Source of the DNA: JAVKFF01 sp040226215
GTDB lineage: Bacteria; Pseudomonadota; Alphaproteobacteria; DSM-16000; Inquilinaceae
Reading direction: 5' to 3'
Length of the DNA: 28,673 bases
NCBI GenBank assembly: GCA_040226215.1
Contig: JAVKFF010000077.1
Coordinates: 1 to 28,673, forward strand
The position numbers were made by a program, and so were the translations under genes. Positions 1 through 7,270 of the stretch are shown here, one piece after another (within the stretch, counting starts at the first letter, position 1; each line of letters opens with the position of its first letter). A model generated the notes under the pieces. The model had not been told where the DNA came from. It saw only the letters and a list, made by a program, of their open reading frames with translations, and searched no databases.

Positions 1-76
1 CGGGGGCGCGCAACCCGCCCATTTCCGGCCGCGCGGCCGTCGGTCGGCCGGCTCCGGCAAGCTTGTGGGCGGATGT

Positions 77-105
77 GGCGCCGCCGGCCTGAGGCCGGCG
101 GCGCC
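77..105 (-). terminator. GC-rich hairpin after the ABC binding-protein gene
   Basis: Arms 77-89 and 93-105 are perfect 13-bp reverse complements with a 3-nt loop. The hairpin begins 7 nt past the stop codon of the binding-protein gene. No T-run follows on the minus strand, so a 3'-end or intercistronic stabilising hairpin is at least as likely as a classic intrinsic terminator. The next genes (probably permease and ATPase) would lie outside the window. Confidence 0.6.
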
Positions 106-112
106 GAGCCGT

Positions 113-1081
113 CTATTGTGGCAGGAACTCGGTGGTAAAGAGGTTCTCCGGCGCCACCATCTCGGATTGCTCGCCGAACTCCACGTTAACTCGCTGGGTG
201 CGGTCCCACTTCTCGGCGGTCATGGTGCCGATGCCGTTGGCCTCCGCGTCGGCATTGTAGATCAGCGGCAGCGCCACCTCGAACTGCTCCAGCAGCGTCT
301 CGAATGGCGTTTCGGTGTTGGCGGCCGCCGCCTGAACGGCCTCCTCCGGATTCGCCATGGCGTATTCGACGCCTTCGATGGAGGCGTGCACGAAGGCACG
401 GACCGCTTCGGGGTTCTCTTCGAGGAACGAGTTGTTCACGATGATCGAGTTCGAATAGACGTCGAAGCCCCAGTTGTAGAACCGCATGATCTGCACGTCG
501 CGGTCCGACTCATTGCGCGCCGCCAGATACTCGCCGAACAGGTAGCCGATCGTGGCGTCGACCTGACCCGACAGGAAACTCGGCACCGTCGCCCCGAAAT
601 TGTAGGTGATCATCTCCACCTGGTCGGGGTCGACCTCGTTGAGCGCCATGAAGGCAGGCAGTGCCTGGGTGGTGGCGCCGGCCGGGACCACAGCGAGGCT
701 GTGCCCGTGCAGATCCGTGGGCTCGTCGATGCCGTCCTCGGTATAGCTGATGATGCCGTAGGGCGCTTCCTGCAGGATCGCCGCCACCACGGTCACCGGC
801 GCGCCGTTGGCGACCGCCTGGGCGACCGCGCCGGCGTCGGCGAAGCCGATTTCCGCATTGCCCGAGGCGACCGTGGAGATGGCGTCGGTCGAGCCGCGGC
901 CTGGGTTGATCGTCACGTCGAGGCCGGCGGCCTCGTACATGCCGTTCGCCTCGGCGATGTAGAACGGCGCGTGATAGCCGTTCACCAGGAAGTCGAGGTG
1001 GAAGGTGATCTCGGTTTGCGCCACCGCCGGCAGGGCGAAGCCCGCCGTGGCGATGCCGATCAGTGCTGCTGTCTTCGTCAT
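113..1081 (-). CDS. ABC transporter substrate-binding protein, NMT1/THI5-like
   Basis: Periplasmic binding protein of 322 residues that delivers a small ligand to an ABC importer. Residues 1-21 form a signal peptide ending ALPAVA before QT. The mature protein opens with HLDFLVNGYHAPFYIA, then a 'GMYEAAGLDV' stretch and a 'GRGSTDAI' ligand loop, typical of NMT1/THI5-like proteins (ThiY, RibY, SsuA and TauA relatives). The start at 1081 was chosen because AAGGA lies about 8 nt upstream and the signal peptide begins there; an ATG at 1102 would add seven residues. It follows the M20 gene on the same strand with a 73-nt gap, so the two may be co-transcribed. No permease or ATPase is in the window; they probably lie to the left. 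The ligand cannot be read from sequence; pyrimidine-, riboflavin- or hydantoin-like compounds are possible guesses. Confidence 0.88.
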   Translation of the reverse strand: MTKTAALIGIATAGFALPAVAQTEITFHLDFLVNGYHAPFYIAEANGMYEAAGLDVTINPGRGSTDAISTVASGNAEIGFADAGAVAQAVANGAPVTVVAAILQEAPYGIISYTEDGIDEPTDLHGHSLAVVPAGATTQALPAFMALNEVDPDQVEMITYNFGATVPSFLSGQVDATIGYLFGEYLAARNESDRDVQIMRFYNWGFDVYSNSIIVNNSFLEENPEAVRAFVHASIEGVEYAMANPEEAVQAAAANTETPFETLLEQFEVALPLIYNADAEANGIGTMTAEKWDRTQRVNVEFGEQSEMVAPENLFTTEFLPQ

Positions 1082-1154
1082 GGTTTCGGTCCTTGTTGCC
1101 ATTGCCCTTGCTTGACCGCCCCGTCGCCGCCGGCACCCGTGCCGGCCGTCGCCG

Positions 1155-2420
1155 TCAGGCGCACATATCCGCGATCGTCGCGGCATAGACCTTCGTCACG
1201 GTGACGAAGTCGTCGACCAGCCCGCATTCGTCCGGCCGGCTCAGATACTTGCCCGTTGGCCCGTAAACGATACCGGGAATCCCGGCCCGCGACATCCAGC
1301 TCGCGTCCGACGCGGCAAATTTCAGGATCTTGGACCAGGTCGCCGGGGCGCCGGTGACCGCCTGGTGACTGGCGGCGATGCTCCTGACCACCGCGCTGTC
1401 GTCCGGGCTGTCATAGGGGAAGGGGAAGGTCTCGCCGTGAAACTCGATCTCGTAGGCGAAATCCCCGTCCTCCGCCGCGATGCCGTCGAGCAGCCGGCGC
1501 AGGTCCGCCTCGATCGATTCCCGCGACATGCCGGGCACGATGCGGAAATCGACGGTCAGCGCCGCCCGGTCGGGCATCAGGGCCGGCCGGGAGCGGTTGA
1601 AGCTGCGCGAGATGCCGCCACGGATGCTGCCCAGGTTGATCTGCGGCAGCCCCTCGAAGCCGGCCTTGGGCTCGAATGTCAACCAGCCGCCATCGTCGCG
1701 TGAAGGCAGCGGCTGATGGCTGCGGCCGAGCAGCGGGATCAGCTTGGCGATCTTCTCGATCGCATTGACGCCGCGCTTGCCCGCGACTTCCTGGGTCGCG
1801 AAATGCTTCATGCGGCCGAGCACGTGGATGTCGGCGACGATCGAGGCGGTGTGCTTGGTCGCCAGTTCCAGTTCCGTCGGCTCGCCCAACACGAAATAGT
1901 CCGCCGTCAGCCCCTGGGACAGGGCGTGCTTGGTGCCCGCACCGCCGCGCAACTCGCCGCAGACCAGCGCGATGTGCACGTCGCCCCGCAAGGGCACGCC
2001 GGCGCGCCGGACCGCGTCGGCCGCGGCGATGTAGCAGGCGTCGGCGGCCTTCATGTGCACGAAGCCGTAGATGAACCCGTCGGAGACCTCGGCCCCGAAG
2101 GGATCCTTGGTCCAGCCGTCGGAGACCGGGTTGTGATCGATATGGCCGTTGAACAGCAGGCTGGTACCGCCGCCGCGGCCGGCCAGCCGGCCGATGGCGT
2201 TGACGCTCGGGCCCGGCATCATGGGGTCGTGCGGCACGTCCTGCAGCCGGCTCTCGATGCCGAGTTCGCCCATGCGGTCCACGTAGTACTGCGCGACGTC
2301 CCGCTCCTCGCCCGACAGGCTGGGGATGCGCAAGGCACCCCGCACCAGGTCGATCACCTGATCGGCATCGACCGCCGCGACGGCCGCCGCGATTTCCGCC
2401 GAGACCCGCTCGTCCACCAC
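1155..2420 (-). CDS. M20-family amidohydrolase-like protein with altered metal site
   Basis: A 421-residue protein of the M20/ArgE/DapE/carboxypeptidase G2 fold, normally di-zinc enzymes that cleave N-acyl or peptide bonds. GHID (H93, catalytic D95), the general-base position E156 (in CGELRGGAGT), E180 (in LGEPTE) and the dimerisation-domain H206 are present. Three usual metal ligands are changed: the Asp of the 'DMK' motif is H122 (VHMK), the second Glu of the EE pair is L157, and the C-terminal His is S394 (in GKYLSRPDE). The reading frame is intact and GC-rich, so this is not a decayed gene. Start is GTG; the adjacent GTG at 2417 has better spacing (7 nt) from GGGAGG and could be the true start. 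It may process a compound related to the ligand of the neighbouring binding protein, but activity is uncertain. Confidence 0.85.
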   Translation of the reverse strand: MVDERVSAEIAAAVAAVDADQVIDLVRGALRIPSLSGEERDVAQYYVDRMGELGIESRLQDVPHDPMMPGPSVNAIGRLAGRGGGTSLLFNGHIDHNPVSDGWTKDPFGAEVSDGFIYGFVHMKAADACYIAAADAVRRAGVPLRGDVHIALVCGELRGGAGTKHALSQGLTADYFVLGEPTELELATKHTASIVADIHVLGRMKHFATQEVAGKRGVNAIEKIAKLIPLLGRSHQPLPSRDDGGWLTFEPKAGFEGLPQINLGSIRGGISRSFNRSRPALMPDRAALTVDFRIVPGMSRESIEADLRRLLDGIAAEDGDFAYEIEFHGETFPFPYDSPDDSAVVRSIAASHQAVTGAPATWSKILKFAASDASWMSRAGIPGIVYGPTGKYLSRPDECGLVDDFVTVTKVYAATIADMCA

Positions 2421-2789
2421 TGGACCTCCCCTCTGTGTCCGCCCGCTCCGTGCGCCGTGCGCTCTGCGAGGCGACCCTCACAGGCAGCCTGCTCGGATTT
2501 CGTCGCGCACGGGCTGAACAGACGTTGAACTCTAGTTGTTCCAAATACGAAACAACATTCCAAACTCGTTCGATGAGAATGTAAGGCCGCCACCCGGGTG
2601 TCAACGCGATTGATCAATTGACCACGCACTTTCGCCTGCGCCGCACCCCCACAGTGCTCGCCGGCGGCAAGTCACGACACCTCCCCTCCCACCGCCCCGC
2701 GACCGAAACCCGCAATCCAGCCATCGTCCGGGGTTGTCGGTCCGCCCTCTGCCCGTCCCGGCGGGCGGCGTCATGTCGATGGGGCTGGT
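2421..2789. other. Gene-free stretch between LysR gene and M20 gene
   Basis: This 369-bp gap holds the probable promoter and operator of the M20/binding-protein unit at 2535-2604, in an A/T-richer patch of about 80 bp. The rest is GC-rich, and I see no convincing gene in it; the short open frames have no ribosome site or recognisable product. Confidence 0.6.
2535..2604 (-). promoter_or_regulatory. Probable promoter and operator of the M20 gene
   Basis: Read on the minus strand, TTGACA (2604-2599) is a perfect -35 hexamer. CATTCT lies 17 nt further, and TACATT 15 nt further is an alternative -10. Just downstream, at the likely transcription start, is the inverted repeat GTTGTT-N10-AACAAC (2535-2556). 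It overlaps a direct repeat TTCCAAA (2539-2545 and 2558-2564, 19-bp period on the plus strand). Placement over the start region suggests repression. The binding protein is unknown; the LysR encoded upstream is a candidate. Confidence 0.5.
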
Positions 2790-3719
2790 CTAGCCCGGCA
2801 GCGGCCCGGCATCCGCCTCGGCGACCCGGACGCGCCGGCGCAGCTCAGCGGTGATGAAGTCGATGAACAGGCGCAGCTTGTACGGCATGAAGGCGGTTGG
2901 CGGCCGTACCAGGCTCAACGCGCCATAGCGCGCCTCCCAGTCGCCGAGCACCAGGACCAGCCGTCCGGTAGCCACATCCTCGTGGACGGAAATGAGGGGC
3001 AGGATCGCCAGCCCGAGCCCGCGCAGAAGCGCATCGCGCTCGACGGCGTGACTGTTCACCAGAAGCCTGCCGCGCACCGGCACCGTCACCCGCGCCGCCC
3101 CGCGGAACAACGTCCAGCTGCCGTCGCTCGACGGTCCCCGCCAATGAATGCAGGCGTGGCTGGAGAGGTCCTCGGGCGCCGCTGGCGTCCCGTGGGCGGC
3201 GAGGTAGCCAGGGCTGGCGCACAGCACATAGCGCATCTCGACGATGCGGTGTGCGATCAGCGATGAACTGGCGAGCTCGCCGGAGCGGATCGCCGCGTCG
3301 AACCGGTCCTCGACCAGGTCCACGAGACGCTCGGAGAAGTCGAGCTCCATGTCGATCTGCGGATGGGCGTCGAGGAAATCGACCACCACCGGCGCAATGA
3401 ATTCCGCCCCGACCGACGGGGGCGAGGTGATCCGAAGCTTGCCGGAGGGCACCGACGCCTCGGCGCCGAGGGCGGCGTCCATCCGCTCCACTTCCGAGAG
3501 CACCGCCTCGGCCCGCGGCAGATAGGCAAGGCCAGCCTCGGTCAGCCCGACCTTGCGGGTCGTACGGTTGAGCAGCGTCACCCCGAGATGCGCTTCCAAC
3601 TCCCCGACAAGGCGGCTGGCGGCGGTGGCGGACAGGCTCAGCCGCGCCGCCGCCGCGCGGAAACTGGCGGCCTTCGCGACCTCGACGAACACCGTCATCG
3701 CCCGGAGCTGGTCCATCAT
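2790..3719 (-). CDS. LysR-family transcriptional regulator
   Basis: A 309-residue regulator of the usual LysR length. Residues 2-60 form the winged helix-turn-helix (MDQLRAMTVFVEVAKAASF, then the helix region with SLSATAASRLVGELE and the LLNRTTRKVGLTEAG wing). The remainder is the two-lobed effector-binding domain, starting near GKLRITSP, with the family-typical 'GLGLAILP' motif near the end. It resembles the large CrgA/AaeR-like LysR subgroup. Starts at 3719 and 3716 (two adjacent ATG codons) are both possible; the open frame continues upstream, but that part does not look like LysR sequence. It is followed on the same strand by the M20 and binding-protein genes and faces a small gene upstream, so either may be its target. 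Confidence 0.9.
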   Translation of the reverse strand: MMDQLRAMTVFVEVAKAASFRAAAARLSLSATAASRLVGELEAHLGVTLLNRTTRKVGLTEAGLAYLPRAEAVLSEVERMDAALGAEASVPSGKLRITSPPSVGAEFIAPVVVDFLDAHPQIDMELDFSERLVDLVEDRFDAAIRSGELASSSLIAHRIVEMRYVLCASPGYLAAHGTPAAPEDLSSHACIHWRGPSSDGSWTLFRGAARVTVPVRGRLLVNSHAVERDALLRGLGLAILPLISVHEDVATGRLVLVLGDWEARYGALSLVRPPTAFMPYKLRLFIDFITAELRRRVRVAEADAGPLPG

Positions 3720-3746
3720 TATCCCAAATTTCGTGACAATCCGGTT

Positions 3747-3765
3747 TGATATATGGATATTATCA
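3747..3765. promoter_or_regulatory. Candidate LysR binding site
   Basis: TGATA-N9-TATCA is a 19-bp interrupted palindrome in an A/T-rich patch 27 bp upstream of the LysR start. It contains a T-N11-A core, the usual LysR-box pattern. LysR genes commonly autoregulate from such a site between divergent starts, here between the LysR gene and the small gene at 3816. Confidence 0.45.
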
Positions 3766-3815
3766 CCACGATCGGAAAGGCCAAAATGATCGGGACACAG
3801 ACACAGGAGCCCGCC

Positions 3816-4013
3816 ATGTCCCGGTCCCACGCAGCGACCCGCAATTTCCCCGTTGGCGTCCCGGCGCGCCTTGCCCGCCGGCTGGCCCATTTGCTCCGCC
3901 GCCGCGGACTGCGCGTTACGCGGCATGCGCCTGCGACACCACGCCGCCGACGCGCAGAGCTCGAGCGCCTCCACCGGCTGGCCGACGAGATCCGCTGGTT
4001 CACCCCGCGCTGA
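3816..4013 (+). CDS. Small arginine-rich hypothetical protein
   Basis: A 65-residue frame (MSRSHAATRNFPVG...) that is strongly basic, with clusters LLRRRGLR and TPRRRRAELERLH, ending EIRWFTPR. I do not recognise it. In favour of a real gene are an ACAGGAG ribosome site 6 nt before the ATG, high G/C at third codon positions like neighbouring genes, and its divergent position facing the LysR gene. The same frame opens further upstream at 3753 without a good ribosome site, so I prefer 3816. Basic residues and predicted helices could mean nucleic-acid or membrane-surface binding, but no function is assigned. Confidence 0.45.
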   Translation: MSRSHAATRNFPVGVPARLARRLAHLLRRRGLRVTRHAPATPRRRRAELERLHRLADEIRWFTPR

Positions 4014-4048
4014 GGCATGGGTGCCCGCGCCGACCGTCGGCCGCTGAC

Positions 4049-4759
4049 TCAATAGCCGAGCAGGTTGAACCGTACCTGGTGCAGGTGCTTGCGCATCGCG
4101 CCGGCCGCCGCCGCCGCGTTGCGCGCGTCGAGGGCCTCGACGATCTTCTGGTGCTCGCGGATGGCGGATGCCCGCCGTTCCCGGTTTCGTCCGCTGACCG
4201 ACTGCTTCAGCTTCTGCCACTCCGGGTTTCGCCGCGCCTGCAGGATCAGATCGGCGATAGCGATGACCAGCTCGTTGTGCGTCGCCTCGGCGATCGCCCT
4301 GTGGAAGGCGATGTCGCTCGCCTCGAAGGTCGCGAAGTCGTCGCCCGACCGCTGATCCTGGCAGATCGCCCGGATCCGCGAGAGGTCCTGCGGCGTGGCG
4401 TTGATCACCACGAGCTCGGCCAGGTGCGGCTCCAGGAGCTGGCGCGCCTCCATCAACTGCGCCGGGCTGGTGCCCTCCCGCCCGGTCAGCAGCGGAAGGG
4501 CGGCGGCGTTCACGCTGTGACCATTCGCCTGCCGCCCCGTCCCGGTCGCGCCGGCGATGAAGGTGCCGCGACCGACATGGCGGGTGACCCGCATCTCCGA
4601 TTCAAGGATCACCAGCGCCTGGCGCACGGTCGCGCGCGTCGTGCCGAAGCGCAGGGCGAGATCCCGCTCGGCAGGCAGCTTCTGGCCGTGCGCGAAGGCG
4701 CCGGACTCGACGCCGCGCAGCACATAGTCGCGAATCTGGTTCAGCGTCTCTCTCGCCAT
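4049..4759 (-). CDS. GntR-family regulator, FadR/FCD subgroup
   Basis: A 236-residue repressor or activator. Residues 1-70 are the GntR winged helix (LPAERDLALRFGTTRATVRQALVILE, wing HVGRGTFIAG). Residues about 97-230 form the all-helical FCD effector domain. Its usual metal ligands are visible: D149 and H153 (ASDIAFHRAI), H203 (REHQKI) and H225 (RKHLHQ). Metal-bound FCD domains generally sense carboxylic acids such as citrate, malate, lactate or glycolate-type ligands. It is transcribed away from the FAH/tctCBA operon, and two palindromes lie in the shared gap, so control of that operon and of itself is likely. Its start is the ATG at 4759. Confidence 0.92.
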   Translation of the reverse strand: MARETLNQIRDYVLRGVESGAFAHGQKLPAERDLALRFGTTRATVRQALVILESEMRVTRHVGRGTFIAGATGTGRQANGHSVNAAALPLLTGREGTSPAQLMEARQLLEPHLAELVVINATPQDLSRIRAICQDQRSGDDFATFEASDIAFHRAIAEATHNELVIAIADLILQARRNPEWQKLKQSVSGRNRERRASAIREHQKIVEALDARNAAAAAGAMRKHLHQVRFNLLGY

Positions 4760-4810
4760 AGTCGTCCCTATACCGCCAAGGACCGCCGCCCGCCAAGTGC
4801 CGCGCTCGGT

Positions 4811-4824
4811 AATGGGCGCCCATT
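4811..4824. promoter_or_regulatory. Palindromic operator candidate, copy 1
   Basis: AATGGGCGCCCATT is a perfect 14-bp palindrome 52 bp upstream of the GntR-type start. Its 10-bp core recurs at 4955-4964. Such dyads are expected for a GntR dimer, which makes autoregulation plausible. Confidence 0.5.
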
Positions 4825-4954
4825 TTCTGACGGCGCGCCTTGACCGGTTGCGGATCGGCCGCTAGGCTTGCCGCCGAAGAACTGGCTGAGACGAAGCCCA
4901 AACGAGCAGGCGCCTGGCTCAAGCTTGGTCGCCAATACGCTTCCTTACAGTAAT

Positions 4955-4964
4955 TGGGCGCCCA
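4955..4964. promoter_or_regulatory. Palindromic operator candidate, copy 2
   Basis: TGGGCGCCCA, identical to the core of the site at 4813-4822, lies 120 bp before the FAH start and just after an A/T-richer patch (TTCCTTACAGTAAT). It is positioned to control the plus-strand operon. Confidence 0.5.
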
Positions 4965-5007
4965 CGACAACGTGTCGGCCGCCAACGCTGACCAACAGCA
5001 CTCTGCG

Positions 5008-5057
5008 CCCGGGGAGACCCGGGGGAGCGTCCGGGGGGAGCGCCCAGGGGACAGCGT
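5008..5057 (+). repeat. G-rich imperfect 13-bp repeat, possible G-quadruplex leader
   Basis: About four imperfect copies of a CCCGGGGGAGCGT-like unit run in tandem. They give four G-tracts on the coding strand: 5011-5014, 5021-5025, 5033-5038 and 5047-5050, with loops of 6, 7 and 8 nt. The block ends 27 nt before the FAH start codon, so it probably lies in the mRNA leader. Confidence 0.5.
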
Positions 5058-5084
5058 CAGGAGAGACTGGGAGAAGCGCGCGCA

Positions 5085-6050
5085 ATGAAGATCGCACTGG
5101 TTTCCGACAGGAATGGCGGCCACCAGCCGGTACTCGGCGTCGCGCTGGATAACGCTCGGGTTCTCGACGTGCCCGCCGCCGCCAGGGCAAGGCGCGACAC
5201 CGGCGATGACGCGGCGGCGCTGACGGCGACCACGCCGATCGAGCTGATCGAAGGCGGCGCGCCGGCGCTGGAGGCGCTACGGGCGCTCGTCGACTGGGCC
5301 CGCTCGGCGGCCGATGCCGAGGCGTTCGTGCACCCGATGGACGCCCTCCGGTTCCACCCGCCGATCCCGGCCCCCAGCAAATTCCTTTGCGTCGGCAAGA
5401 ACTATCGCGCGCATCTCGACGAGCTGGTGCGTACCGACCTGATCCGCGAGATCCCCGACGAGCCGACTGGCTTCATCAAGATCAACGCGGTCATCGTCGG
5501 CAATGGCGACGAGGTGATCCGCCCCGCCGGCATCGTGCAGATGGACTACGAGCCGGAGCTGGCCTTCGTCGTCGGGCGTCGGGCCCACGGCGTGGCGAAG
5601 GCCGACGCACGCGCACACATCTTCGGCATCACCCTGTTCAACGATTTGACCGCGCGGGAGATCCAGAAGCGCGAGGTGCGCTCCGGAACCCGTTTCTGGA
5701 CCGCCAAGAACATGCCCGGCTTCGGGCCCGTCGGTCCCTGGATCGTCACGCTCGACGAGGCGGGTGATGTCGATGACCTGACCATCGAGTGCTACGTCAA
5801 CGGCAAGCGCCGCATGCGCTTCAGCACCGCTGACCAGATCTTCAAGATCCCCGACATCGTCGAGCACTTCTCGCAATATGTACCCCTGGAGGCCGGCGAT
5901 CTCATCGCCACCGGGTCCGCCGCCGGGGTAGCCGTGGGACAGCCCAACGCGGAGGAGCTGTTCCTGAAGCCCGGCGACCGCGTCGACGTCGTGCTCGCCG
6001 GCGTCATGACCCTGACAAACACCATCGTCGACGACCCGAGGAACACCTGA
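5085..6050 (+). CDS. Fumarylacetoacetate hydrolase-family protein
   Basis: A 321-residue member of the FAH superfamily, Mg2+-dependent enzymes that hydrolyse, hydrate or decarboxylate 2-oxo acids or acylpyruvates. Visible features are a lid/N-terminal region to about 95; FLCVGKNYRAH (100-110), which starts the catalytic domain; metal ligands E156 and E158 in MDYEPEL; D187 in FNDLTARE; and the lysine of TAKNMPGFGPVGPW (K208). The usual 'TGTPAGVG' loop reads TGSAAGVAVG here, a departure near the active site. It leads the tctCBA transporter genes (118-bp gap to tctC), which suggests it acts on the imported acid or a product of it. The substrate is not determinable from sequence. Confidence 0.9.
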   Translation: MKIALVSDRNGGHQPVLGVALDNARVLDVPAAARARRDTGDDAAALTATTPIELIEGGAPALEALRALVDWARSAADAEAFVHPMDALRFHPPIPAPSKFLCVGKNYRAHLDELVRTDLIREIPDEPTGFIKINAVIVGNGDEVIRPAGIVQMDYEPELAFVVGRRAHGVAKADARAHIFGITLFNDLTAREIQKREVRSGTRFWTAKNMPGFGPVGPWIVTLDEAGDVDDLTIECYVNGKRRMRFSTADQIFKIPDIVEHFSQYVPLEAGDLIATGSAAGVAVGQPNAEELFLKPGDRVDVVLAGVMTLTNTIVDDPRNT

Positions 6051-6167
6051 ACCGGTGCCGCCGGACACCAAGCAGGAGAGGCGACAACGCCTGGACCGCA
6101 GGCGGTGTCAGCCGAGCCGGGACCAGAAGCCGGAACAAACTGCCGGAACCAGAAAGAGGAGGAACCC

Positions 6168-7157
6168 ATGTCCCATCTGAGCAAGCACGCCATCACCGCC
6201 ATCATTGGCACGACCGCCGCGCTCGGCCTCGCCGCGCCCAGCGTCGCGCAGGACTTCCCGAACGACACGGTCACCATGATCGTACCCTTCAACGCCGGCG
6301 GCGGCACCGACACGCTGGCCCGCATCATCCAGGCGGAACTGGAGTCGATCTGGGGCCAGACGGTGGTGATCGAGAACATCCCCGGCGCCTCCGGCCTGGT
6401 CGGCACGCTGGCGTTCATCAACGGCTCGGGCGAGGAGGGTCACCGCATTCTCATGGCCTCGACGGGCGCCATCCTGTCGCTCGCCCGCGAGGGCATGGGC
6501 ATGATGGACGACAGCTTCCACGTCGAGGAGGTATTGCAGCCGATCACCCAGATCTCCCAGCCGCCCTACATCGTCACCGTGCATCCCAGCCTGGACGTCG
6601 AATCGGTACAGGAACTGGTCGACTACGCGGCGGAGAACCCGGGCGAGGTCACCTTCGGCTCGTCCGGCGTCGGCTCGGCCTCGCACCTGACCGGCGTGCT
6701 GTTCCAGGATCTCGCCGGCGTCGAGCTCACCCACGTGCCCTATACCGGCATGGGCGAGGCCGGCCCGGCCCTGCTCGGCGGCGAAGTCGCGCTGCTGTTC
6801 GCGCCGGCACCGGTGGTCGAGGGCTACTTCGCCGACGGCAGCCTGAGGCCGCTCGCCGTCACCACCGGCCAGGCCACCGAGCTCTTCCCCGACCTGCCGA
6901 CCGTGTCGGAGACGCTCGAGGGCTTCGCGATCGCCGGCTGGTTCGGTCTCTACGGCCATCCCGACACGCCGGCCGAGCGCATCGAGACGCTGAGCGCCGG
7001 CGCCCGCGAGGCGATGGCGGCGGAGGCGGTCATCGAGGCCATGGCCAATAGCGGCGGCGAGCCGGTGCCGATGACGCCGGCCGAGTACCAGGACTTCGTC
7101 AACACCGACGTCGCCCAGTGGCGCGAGCTGCAGGAGATCGCCGACCAGCAGAACTGA
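6168..7157 (+). CDS. tctC: Tripartite tricarboxylate transporter binding protein (TctC family)
   Basis: Periplasmic binding protein of 329 residues. The signal peptide ends SVA after residue 27. The mature chain begins DFPNDTVTMIVPFNAGGGTDTLARI, the signature opening of TctC/Bug proteins, followed by VVIENIPGASG and GSSGVGSASHLTG, which form the ligand site. It binds a carboxylate-type ligand and passes it to TctA/TctB. The start at 6168 has an AGAGGAGG ribosome site and gives a clean signal peptide; an upstream in-frame start at 6105 does not. A strong hairpin follows the gene before tctB. Confidence 0.93.
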   Translation: MSHLSKHAITAIIGTTAALGLAAPSVAQDFPNDTVTMIVPFNAGGGTDTLARIIQAELESIWGQTVVIENIPGASGLVGTLAFINGSGEEGHRILMASTGAILSLAREGMGMMDDSFHVEEVLQPITQISQPPYIVTVHPSLDVESVQELVDYAAENPGEVTFGSSGVGSASHLTGVLFQDLAGVELTHVPYTGMGEAGPALLGGEVALLFAPAPVVEGYFADGSLRPLAVTTGQATELFPDLPTVSETLEGFAIAGWFGLYGHPDTPAERIETLSAGAREAMAAEAVIEAMANSGGEPVPMTPAEYQDFVNTDVAQWRELQEIADQQN

Positions 7158-7187
7158 CGGCGGCACCTGAAAGGCGGAGGCGATGCG

Positions 7188-7235
7188 TGGCGGCCGCCGC
7201 GGCGGGATGGCATCATTCCCGCCGGGCGGCCGCCA
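7188..7235 (+). terminator. Long intercistronic hairpin between tctC and tctB
   Basis: TGGCGGCCGCC (7188-7198) pairs with GGCGGCCGCCA (7225-7235), and GGCGGGA (7201-7207) pairs with TCCCGCC (7217-7223). The two stems are separated by a 2x1 internal loop, and the top loop is 9 nt. That is 18 base pairs in total, starting 30 nt after the tctC stop. There is no T-run, so I expect partial termination or protection of the upstream tctC message, not a full stop. Confidence 0.6.
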
Positions 7236-7270
7236 GCAGTCTCTGACCGTCATAGGGATCCACGAACCGG

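Larger units (their letters stand above)
4760..5084. promoter_or_regulatory. Divergent control region between gntR-type and FAH genes
   Basis: This 325-bp gap has no gene. It carries two copies of the palindrome TGGGCGCCCA (4813-4822 and 4955-4964, centres 142 bp apart), an imperfect TTGG-N3-CCAA site at 4925-4935, and a G-tract repeat close to the FAH start. A GGGAGA ribosome site (5069-5074) serves the ATG at 5085. I could not place a confident -35/-10 pair. Confidence 0.6.
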
